A program made the position numbers and the translations under genes. From Alcaligenaceae bacterium (GTDB taxonomy: Bacteria; Pseudomonadota; Gammaproteobacteria; Burkholderiales; Burkholderiaceae_B), in assembly GCA_947380655.1 (NCBI GenBank), contig CANCRX010000095.1, positions 1 to 11,696 on the forward strand: a DNA stretch of 11,696 bases, written 5' to 3'. Positions 5,786 to 11,696 of this stretch are shown one piece after another. Within the stretch, counting starts at the first letter, position 1, and each line of letters starts with the position of its first letter. The notes under the pieces are model-generated. The model searched no databases. It saw nothing but the letters and a program-made list of their open reading frames with translations, and was not told where the DNA came from.

Positions 5786-6532
5786 TTACGACATGAAAAA
5801 TCCACCATTAATGTCGATCGTGGCACCATTGATAAATCCACTCGTATCCGCACATAAAAAAGCGATTGCTGCACCAACTTCTTCGGCCGTACCAAGTCGT
5901 CTGACCGGAATTTGCTCAGCATAACGACGATTGACTTCCTCTCCCGCCTGCATCGCCATATCCGTCAGAATCCGGCCAGGCGCAACACAATTAGCCGTGA
6001 TGCCATACGGTCCCATTTCCGAAGCAATTGCGCGGGTCAGGCCTAACAAGCCTGCTTTTGAGGCCATATAGCTCGGCCCTGCCACAACAGACTTTGAACG
6101 TCCCGCGAGCGATGAAACGCTAACAATACGACCAAAACCCTGTGCCTGCATGCCCGGAATAAACAACTGGCTGATACGCATAATTGAGGTCAGATTCACG
6201 TTCAGAACGTTTAACCATTCCTCAACAGTAAGATCCAGAATGCCACTCGATTTCCCATCTGCACGCTTAGGTGATATGCCTGCGTTATTCACAAGAATAC
6301 TAACGACACCATGTAAGGCCTCTGTTTGTTCACGCACTCGCGTCATAAAAGCCATATCCGTCACATCACCCCTGAAACACAAGGCATCCAGATCAGACAG
6401 CCCAAGCTTTGCAAGATCAATAGGTTTGCTATCGATCAACACCACAAACTTTCCCTCAGCAATCAGTTTTTTAGCGGTAGCCAACCCGATACCTTTGCCG
6501 GCACCCGTTACTAAAGCGATTTTTCTTGTCAC
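5786..6532 (-). CDS. Short-chain dehydrogenase/reductase (FabG-like SDR)
   Basis: This is a cytoplasmic NAD(P)-dependent oxidoreductase of the classical SDR family, 248 residues from the chosen start. The cofactor motif TGAGKGIG is at 9-16 and NNAG at 82-85. The catalytic residues are Asn near 113, Ser near 141, Tyr155 and Lys159 (YMASK). The ending INGATIDINGGFFMS is typical of FabG-like enzymes. GTG at 6532 is chosen because GGAG in the end of the preceding gene lies eight bases upstream. A TTG at 6538 would be only two bases from that GGAG. The gene follows the TPP-enzyme stop by two bases, so the two are translationally linked. It likely oxidises or reduces an alcohol/carbonyl made or used by that enzyme. 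A role in fatty-acid synthesis is unlikely given this context. Confidence 0.92.
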   Translation of the reverse strand: MTRKIALVTGAGKGIGLATAKKLIAEGKFVVLIDSKPIDLAKLGLSDLDALCFRGDVTDMAFMTRVREQTEALHGVVSILVNNAGISPKRADGKSSGILDLTVEEWLNVLNVNLTSIMRISQLFIPGMQAQGFGRIVSVSSLAGRSKSVVAGPSYMASKAGLLGLTRAIASEMGPYGITANCVAPGRILTDMAMQAGEEVNRRYAEQIPVRRLGTAEEVGAAIAFLCADTSGFINGATIDINGGFFMS

Positions 6533-6534
6533 AA

Positions 6535-8274
6535 TCAATTCTCCGCGGTGTAAAAAGTGATCGGGGGAAAAGCGTTTTGATCGGTTATCACTTCGATGAG
6601 GGTTGTGAACTCGCTTGAACGCGCCTCATCGAGCGCCCGACCCAGCTCAGCGGGATCACTCACTCGCACGCCATTACAACCACAACTACGCGCAATCGCA
6701 GCATGATCAACCGGATAAAAATCTACCGCTGAAGTGTGATCACCAAATTTCACATTCTCAGCATGTTTTTGATAGCCAAGGATACCGTTATTAAGCAGTA
6801 TTAGCGTAACTTTCAGCCCCATACGGCGAGCAGTTTCGAGTTCTGACCACACGTGCCCAAACCCACCATCGCCGGCGAGACAAAAGACATCCGCCTCGGG
6901 CTTGGCTACTTTTGCACCCAGCGCCATGGGAAACCCCCAGCCTAAACCGGCTAAGCCACGTGGCGTAATAAAGCGCATGCCACTTTTCAGAGAGGTCAGA
7001 CAATTCGCGATCCAGATTGACGAATAACTCGCATCAGCCACCACGATAGAGTCCGCTGTTAATCGCTGTTGCAGTTCGTACATGATCCGCTCAGGACGGA
7101 TTGGTTGTTGCTCGGACAATCTTACCGGTGCTGATTCTTGCAGATAACGATCTCGCGCAGACTGGATACTTGCTTCGAGCAACGCGCGCTGCGCGCCACG
7201 CTTGGAAAGATCAAGTTGCGTAAGCGCATGCGTGAGGGCCTCCAGAGTCAGTCTTGCATCACCCACCAATCGTGTAGCTTCATAATTACGACCAACTTCA
7301 GTTCCATCGATATCAAGATGAATAAAGTGAGCATTTTTAGGATAGAGCTGCCACGAGTCCGTACCATTCTGGTTGGTGCGATTACCGATCAACAAAACGA
7401 CATCTGCATCGGTAACGAGTGTGCGCTGATAGCGCGTGGCACCATTCGGCCCCATGAAATAGCCCACCACACCGACGGCCAGGGGGTGTTGCTCATCGAC
7501 AGCCCCCTTACCCATGACTGTTGTGGCAACGGGTAAATGCGCCTGATTCATCAAGGCAGTTAACGCGTCTGCAGCATGCGAGAGATGTACCCCACCACCA
7601 GCGATTACCAGCGGGCGCTCAGCCTGTGCAAGCATGCGTGCTACTTCAGCGATCGCACTGGCAGGTGCAACGGTTGGATCGAGTGGAAAATGCCCAAGAT
7701 TTGCGCATCGCGTACTCGGTGCAGCAGGCTCAACCAATAAATCGCTCGGCAATAACAACACCACAGGACCAGGTCGTCCTGAGCAAGCCATGGCAAAGGC
7801 CTGATCGATATAGTCATCGACTCGACTCGCATCTCCTACACGTCTGACCCATTTCGTGACGGAGGAAAACAAACCAATGTGATCCAGATCCTGAAATGCG
7901 TTCTTATCGTTTTGTAGTCGACTAACATCCTGTACCAAGGCAATCACAGGTATTGAGGCTTTTAGAGCCTCGGCAAGTGGCGCGACCAGCAACGCCGCAG
8001 CGGGCCCATTTTGTGCGGTCACAATTGCCGGTTTACCGGTTAATCGAGCATAGGCATCGGCCATGTAACCGCCTGCGTTTTCTGTCCGATAAGCAATCTG
8101 TTTCATCCCTGCCTGCTCCGCAGCAAGGTGCAACATTGAGGGCAGGCTTTGACCAAAGGTCAGCTCGACACCATGGCGCTTGAGGGCGCGAACAATGGCG
8201 TGTGAAACAGTATTGGTAAGGTTCAAACCAGACACAGTGAGTGGCTTGAGAAGATTACTGCGTATTGATGTCAT
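6535..8274 (-). CDS. Thiamine-diphosphate-dependent enzyme (acetolactate synthase/decarboxylase-like)
   Basis: This is a 579-residue cytoplasmic enzyme with the three-domain ThDP layout. The N-terminal pyrimidine-binding domain carries the conserved glutamate that activates the cofactor (E65 in YRTENAGGYMADAYARLTG). The central domain runs from about 200 to 350. The C-terminal domain has the GDG(26-30)NN motif at 468-496, which binds Mg and diphosphate. It belongs to the large catalytic acetolactate synthase/benzoylformate decarboxylase group. The context (SDR, Bug receptor) argues for catabolism of a 2-oxo acid or an aldehyde ligation/cleavage rather than branched-chain amino acid synthesis; no ilvH-like regulatory subunit is adjacent. 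It is the first gene of the operon; a modest GAG lies six bases before the ATG. The substrate cannot be assigned. Confidence 0.92.
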   Translation of the reverse strand: MTSIRSNLLKPLTVSGLNLTNTVSHAIVRALKRHGVELTFGQSLPSMLHLAAEQAGMKQIAYRTENAGGYMADAYARLTGKPAIVTAQNGPAAALLVAPLAEALKASIPVIALVQDVSRLQNDKNAFQDLDHIGLFSSVTKWVRRVGDASRVDDYIDQAFAMACSGRPGPVVLLLPSDLLVEPAAPSTRCANLGHFPLDPTVAPASAIAEVARMLAQAERPLVIAGGGVHLSHAADALTALMNQAHLPVATTVMGKGAVDEQHPLAVGVVGYFMGPNGATRYQRTLVTDADVVLLIGNRTNQNGTDSWQLYPKNAHFIHLDIDGTEVGRNYEATRLVGDARLTLEALTHALTQLDLSKRGAQRALLEASIQSARDRYLQESAPVRLSEQQPIRPERIMYELQQRLTADSIVVADASYSSIWIANCLTSLKSGMRFITPRGLAGLGWGFPMALGAKVAKPEADVFCLAGDGGFGHVWSELETARRMGLKVTLILLNNGILGYQKHAENVKFGDHTSAVDFYPVDHAAIARSCGCNGVRVSDPAELGRALDEARSSEFTTLIEVITDQNAFPPITFYTAEN

Positions 8275-8383
8275 GTTTGTCTCGTTGCATGCTTATAAAT
8301 GTTTTTTTTCATTTATACGACATTTTTGATGCATGTAGAGACTTTAAGAGGTCATTCTCAATGACTTATTTCGGCGTAAAGTT
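8275..8383 (-). promoter_or_regulatory. Presumed promoter/operator region of the TPP-SDR-Bug operon
   Basis: This 109-bp gap follows the GT9 stop (8384) and precedes the operon ATG (8274). It contains a perfect inverted repeat TATAAATG / CATTTATA (8294-8301, 8310-8317) flanking eight T residues on the plus strand. It also contains a small hairpin GTCATT-CTC-AATGAC (8351-8365) just after the GT9 gene. The latter lacks a clear U-tract and is at best a weak terminator. No convincing -35/-10 pair was found. The A+T-rich dyad is the best candidate regulator site. Confidence 0.45.
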
Positions 8384-9322
8384 TTAGCCTGCGTCAAGAA
8401 CTCTCAAACAAGCAGTCAGAACATCCTCTGGCTTGACATGTTTAATTTCGGTTGAGCCGTCAGCTGGCACGACATCCGCAGTATTGTCACGCGTCCAGAA
8501 CCACTCGCGGTTGAGCTCATGGAACACACCGACATACGGCACGCCCGAGAACTGAGCCAGGTGCGAAGGACCGCAATCATTGGCGACAACCAGCTTCGCC
8601 ATTAACACAGCCGCTGCGATCTCAGGTAAGGGACGCGTCATCAGAAATTTAAAATCTTCCCGCTTCAAGGTCAGTAGCCACTCATACTCTTTGGTCTCGT
8701 CCGGCCCAAGCACAAAACAAAAGCTTGCCTCAGGTGGCAACGAAGGTTTTAGCAGATCAGCCAAGCGCACGAATTCTTTAATAGGCCAACGCTTGTAGTC
8801 ACCTGCACCGCCGCCAGGCATCATGACCACATCGGCCCGAACAGTGTGAGCTTGTGTGTGTTGTGCTGCGATCACTTGCACGCAGCTACGCGCGGCAACA
8901 GCCGGATCAAAAGACTTGAAAGCGGCCAACACTTTCATGTTGCCCAAGCCCATATACTCTGAAAAATCTTTACGGTGCGAATGCGTCCAGACAAAATCTG
9001 TCATGCGCTTGTTTTTAAAACCCAAACGATATTTAGGTCTTTTAAGTAAAGCTGCCGCACCATACTTATCACTTGCAAAATGCAAAACGATCAACAGATC
9101 AGCGCTGCGGTTCATCGCGTGATAGACAGCACCAAATCGATCCGCTTGTACAAACTCATCCACCCAGGGCAAGGATAAGTAATGTTTACCCACACTATCC
9201 TGCGCCACAACGCGCAAATGGCACTCTGGCCAAAACTGTTTGATTTGATAGAGCAGAGGATAGGAGACGATTTGCGTCCCTAAAAACTGCATGCTTCGAA
9301 TGAATACGACAACTTCTTTCAT
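8384..9322 (-). CDS. Glycosyltransferase family 9 (heptosyltransferase-like) protein
   Basis: This is a 312-residue GT-B glycosyltransferase of family 9, which adds ADP-heptose or related sugars to lipopolysaccharide core or other glycans at the inner face of the cytoplasmic membrane. The donor-binding signature ANDCGPSHLAQFSG (247-260) corresponds to the NDTGPxHLA motif. An internal KRWPIKEFVRLADLL (178-192) matches the K-W-x-x-x-x-F element. The N-terminal acceptor domain begins VVVFIRSMQFLGTQIVSYP. In heptosyltransferases a GD pair normally sits where GT (15-16) is found here, so the usual catalytic aspartate appears missing. The gene starts 41 bases after the feoB stop, with no visible Shine-Dalgarno, and may be co-transcribed with feoAB by chance arrangement. 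The sugar and acceptor are unknown. Confidence 0.88.
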   Translation of the reverse strand: MKEVVVFIRSMQFLGTQIVSYPLLYQIKQFWPECHLRVVAQDSVGKHYLSLPWVDEFVQADRFGAVYHAMNRSADLLIVLHFASDKYGAAALLKRPKYRLGFKNKRMTDFVWTHSHRKDFSEYMGLGNMKVLAAFKSFDPAVAARSCVQVIAAQHTQAHTVRADVVMMPGGGAGDYKRWPIKEFVRLADLLKPSLPPEASFCFVLGPDETKEYEWLLTLKREDFKFLMTRPLPEIAAAVLMAKLVVANDCGPSHLAQFSGVPYVGVFHELNREWFWTRDNTADVVPADGSTEIKHVKPEDVLTACLRVLDAG

Positions 9323-9363
9323 AAAAAATCAGTGACTAGCGTGTGCGCAAAAGAACCAAGAGC

Positions 9364-11250
9364 TTACAACAGTGCGAGGGCACAGCGGTAAGTAATGAAA
9401 GAAGCCATATAAGCCAGGCAAAAAAGATAAGTAAGACTGATCAGGGGAATACGCCAGCCACCACTTTCTCTTTTAATCGTGGCGATCGTTGAGAGGCACT
9501 GCGGAGCAAACACGAACCAGGCAAGCAATGAAAGTGCAGTCGCCAGACTCCATTGCTGTGACAACACAGGACCCAAGGTTTCAGCCGCTGCAGGCCCTGT
9601 TGCGGACAGGGCATAAACCGTACCCAAGGCACTGATGACAACCTCGCGTGCCGCCATCCCTGGAATTAAAGCAATAGAGATTTGCCAGTTAAAGCCAATC
9701 GGTGCGAGGACAACAGCTAAAGCCTTACCAATCATTCCAGCAAAACTATACTCAATGGCAACGCCTGCAGCGCCATCAGGTGCCCCAGGAAAACTAGCCA
9801 AAAACCACAGTACAACCGTCAAGATCATGACTGTGCTGCCGACCCGACGCAAAAACATTCGGGCACGCTGCCATAACCCGAGGAGAATATTCCCCAGCTG
9901 TGGCCAACGATAAGTCGGTAATTCCATCATCAGCGGTCGAACCTGACGGCCGGCCGCGGTCAACCGCTTGAGCACCCAAGCCACCAACATCGCACCAGCA
10001 ATACCTGAAAAATAAAGCACGAACATCACCAGACCCTGTAATTCGAGCCCTGGCCCAAGCGTGCGCTGAGGAATGAACGCGGCGATCAATAAGGCATAAA
10101 CAGGTAGTCTGGCAGAGCAAGTCATGAGTGGCGCAATCAGCATTGTCACCATGCGATCCCGGGCATTGGGGATGGTGCGAATCGCAATAATGCCTGGAAT
10201 AGCGCAGGCAAAACTCGACAGCAAGGGAATAAATGAGCGTCCAGACAAACCAACCGCGCCCATCAAACGATCAAGCAGATAAGCGGCACGCGGTAAATAA
10301 CCAGACTCCTCCAGGACAAGAATAAAACCAAAGAGAATCAGAATTTGGGGCAAGAATACGATCACAGCTCCTGCACCCGCGATGACACCGTCAACGATCA
10401 GGCTACGAACCCAGTTGTCGGGTAGATATTCAATCACGCCTGTCGACACGAGTGTCGTCGCGTCTTTAATCCACTCCATGGGCGAAACAGCCCAGCTGAA
10501 CATGGCCTGAAAAATAACAAATAGCAAAACGATCAAAAATAACGGCCCGAACACTGGATGCAGCAGTACACGATCGATGCGCTCACTTTTTAAATCTGGC
10601 GTGACGTGGTCAAGATCAATACGACTAAGGATTTGTTGAACACGATCATGATCAAGCTGGATGAGCGGTTGCTCAGCATCAACCGCTACCTGGGGATCGA
10701 TATGGTGATTCCATATACCTGGGTGATCCAGCAATTGGCGCAAAGCTTCATCACCATTAGCCTCAATTGCAACGGTCGATACAACAGGTACGCCGAGTTC
10801 TCTGGACAGCGCAGACTCATCAACATGGATACCTCTCGCACGTGCCTCATCCGACATATTGAGGGCCACAACAAATGGCATGTTCAGCCTTTCAATGGCA
10901 AGTACCAAACGCAAACTGCGACGCAAGTTCGTAGCATCCACCACGCAGACGACCAAGTCCGGACGTTTTTCACCCTTGGCACGGCCAGCCAGCACATCAC
11001 AGGTCACACGCTCATCCAACGACCTTGGATACAGGCTGTAGGTACCAGGCAGATCCAGAATACGCAGTGTTTTACCTTTTGGTGAGGTCAGGCGACCTTC
11101 CTTACGCTCAACAGTCACGCCAGCATAGTTCGCGACTTTTTGGCGACTACCTGTTAAACGGTTGAATAACGCGGTTTTACCGCAGTTTGGATTACCCACT
11201 AAGGCCACTAGATGACCCGTCGGGTGAAGATAAACAGGTGCCTCACTCAT
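9364..11250 (-). CDS. feoB: Ferrous iron transporter FeoB
   Basis: This is the inner-membrane Fe(II) uptake protein, 628 residues, with an N-terminal G-protein domain. Motifs are G1 GNPNCGKT (19-26), the G2 threonine in NYAGVTVE (41-48), G3 DLPG (66-69) and G4 NMSD (131-134). The membrane domain from about 230 has two gate regions, SSFACAIPGI (Cys349) and MTCSARLPVY (Cys378), and a later conserved Cys585 in APQCLSTIATIKRE. It is shorter than the 773-residue E. coli protein, and no feoC follows. The start is the second of two adjacent ATGs (11253 and 11250), eight bases inside feoA, so translation is coupled. The frame is open further upstream to 11400, but that part is antisense-free overlap with feoA and has no FeoB character. 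Confidence 0.96.
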   Translation of the reverse strand: MSEAPVYLHPTGHLVALVGNPNCGKTALFNRLTGSRQKVANYAGVTVERKEGRLTSPKGKTLRILDLPGTYSLYPRSLDERVTCDVLAGRAKGEKRPDLVVCVVDATNLRRSLRLVLAIERLNMPFVVALNMSDEARARGIHVDESALSRELGVPVVSTVAIEANGDEALRQLLDHPGIWNHHIDPQVAVDAEQPLIQLDHDRVQQILSRIDLDHVTPDLKSERIDRVLLHPVFGPLFLIVLLFVIFQAMFSWAVSPMEWIKDATTLVSTGVIEYLPDNWVRSLIVDGVIAGAGAVIVFLPQILILFGFILVLEESGYLPRAAYLLDRLMGAVGLSGRSFIPLLSSFACAIPGIIAIRTIPNARDRMVTMLIAPLMTCSARLPVYALLIAAFIPQRTLGPGLELQGLVMFVLYFSGIAGAMLVAWVLKRLTAAGRQVRPLMMELPTYRWPQLGNILLGLWQRARMFLRRVGSTVMILTVVLWFLASFPGAPDGAAGVAIEYSFAGMIGKALAVVLAPIGFNWQISIALIPGMAAREVVISALGTVYALSATGPAAAETLGPVLSQQWSLATALSLLAWFVFAPQCLSTIATIKRESGGWRIPLISLTYLFCLAYMASFITYRCALALL

Positions 11251-11494
11251 CATCTGATTCTGTGATGATATCGATGCAGGCAGCCTCAGCCGCGCGCAAG
11301 GCAAAAGTGGAGGAACCGATCCGAACGACAAGTGGATCTGCGCCCGGCATCGTACGGCGCAGCAAAACGATTTGCTCGCCGGGCATAAAACCCAATTCAT
11401 TTAACTGTCGCTCGCAGTCAGGCATTTCAGCTGAATGATGAACGGCCGCAATACGATAAGGTCGGCCAATATGGGCGTTTTGCAGCGGAATCAT
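11243..11494 (-). CDS. feoA: Ferrous iron transport protein FeoA
   Basis: This is an 83-residue cytoplasmic SH3-like protein that supports FeoB in Fe(II) uptake. Characteristic elements are the central RQLNELGFMPGEQIVLLRR and the strand pair PLVVRIGSSTFALRAAEA, which ends the beta-barrel; a short acidic tail (ESDDE) follows. Length is typical (75-85). The ATG at 11494 is the natural start, although no clear Shine-Dalgarno precedes it. It overlaps feoB by 8-11 bases, the usual feoAB arrangement. A Fur-like sequence about 30 bases upstream suggests iron repression. Confidence 0.95.
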   Translation of the reverse strand: MIPLQNAHIGRPYRIAAVHHSAEMPDCERQLNELGFMPGEQIVLLRRTMPGADPLVVRIGSSTFALRAAEAACIDIITESDDE

Positions 11495-11522
11495 TATTCG
11501 AAAAAGACCAGTCAGACCAAAC

Positions 11523-11541
11523 GATAACGATTCCTATTCTA
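11523..11541. promoter_or_regulatory. Possible Fur box upstream of feoA
   Basis: GATAACGATTCCTATTCTA agrees with the 19-bp Fur consensus GATAATGATAATCATTATC at 12 of 19 positions and is best in its left half. It overlaps a possible minus-strand -10 (TAGAAT) and lies about 30 bases before the feoA ATG, where a repressor site would be expected. feoAB is commonly Fur-regulated. The match is imperfect, so this is tentative. Confidence 0.4.
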
Positions 11542-11549
11542 GCCCAGTA

Positions 11550-11696
11550 TTATTTTTTACTGGCTGACTGTCTGGCAACTCTGGCGGACTCTGCAGCTAG
11601 GTTAGACATTTTGACAGCCTCAGCCGCTGCCTCAGCTGCTCTTTTAGTGGCTAAAGCCGCTTCTGCAGACGCACGCAAAAGAGACTCCTCAGCCTG
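11550..11696 (-). CDS. C-terminus of an alanine-rich helical protein (partial)
   Basis: The last 48 codons of a minus-strand gene run from the window edge to TAA at 11552-11550. The peptide is about one-third alanine, with regularly spaced Glu, Arg and Lys (for example AAEAAAEAVKMSNLAAESAR), and ends QSASKK. It is strongly helix- or coiled-coil-forming, without hydrophobic segments. Such tails occur in phasins and other Ala-rich cytosolic proteins, but too little is present to name the family. It stops 55 bases before feoA, in the same direction. No terminator hairpin was seen between them. Confidence 0.65.
   Translation of the reverse strand, partial: QAEESLLRASAEAALATKRAAEAAAEAVKMSNLAAESARVARQSASKK

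Noticed and set aside
6150..6560. A 136-codon plus-strand open frame
   Set aside because: It is a shadow of the SDR gene, whose catalytic motifs are all on the other strand.
7138..7536. A 132-codon plus-strand open frame
   Set aside because: It is antisense to the central domain of the TPP enzyme and has no independent support.
8351..8365. Hairpin GTCATT-CTC-AATGAC as a terminator of the GT9 gene
   Set aside because: The stem is only 6 bp with a three-base loop and no T-run follows on the minus strand, so it is too weak to call.
10606..11085. A 159-codon plus-strand open frame
   Set aside because: It is antisense to the strongly conserved G-domain of feoB and shows no family features or ribosome-binding site.
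11251..11400. A 50-residue N-terminal extension of feoB
   Set aside because: It lies entirely over feoA in another frame and has no FeoB character. The canonical G-domain start follows the ATG pair at 11253/11250.

Overview
The window looks like a chromosomal segment of a betaproteobacterium, most likely Burkholderiales. Two Bug/TctC-type periplasmic receptors within 5 kb are a hallmark of that order. The feoAB arrangement and the overall base composition (roughly half G+C by eye) fit a lower-GC member, such as a freshwater Alcaligenaceae-like lineage. The family-level guess is inference. No phage, transposase, integrase or CRISPR gene is visible.

Layout. (1) 1-2103, plus strand: the 3' part of an EamA/DMT transporter gene, overlapping by ATGA a Bug receptor gene, then a small TIGR02450-type tryptophan-rich protein. 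(2) 2067-4554: a visibly A+T-richer stretch holding two related two-gene modules. Each pairs a standalone six-helix MASE1-like membrane protein with a ~117-residue winged-helix protein. In module 1 the two genes form a minus-strand operon whose terminator lies inside the 3' end of the facing TIGR02450 gene. In module 2 they are divergent around a 281-bp spacer containing a four-copy 12-13 bp repeat and a 14-bp direct duplication. (3) 4566-4727: a tRNA-Arg(ACG) gene, minus strand, with a strong promoter and a perfect 14-bp terminator stem. (4) 4760-8274, minus strand: a compact catabolic-looking operon made of a thiamine-diphosphate enzyme, an SDR oxidoreductase and a second Bug receptor. (5) 8384-11494, minus strand: feoA, feoB and a GT9-family (heptosyltransferase-like) glycosyltransferase. 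(6) 11550-11696: the C-terminus of an Ala-rich helical protein.

How the parts work together. FeoA and FeoB import ferrous iron, and a plausible Fur site lies upstream. The TPP enzyme, SDR and receptor probably capture and convert one small organic acid or related metabolite, of unknown identity; the TctA/TctB membrane subunits of a tripartite transporter are not in the window. The most novel-looking element is the duplicated MASE1-like plus winged-helix module. It could be a minimal membrane-sensor/DNA-binding pair, but that function is inferred only from architecture and duplication.
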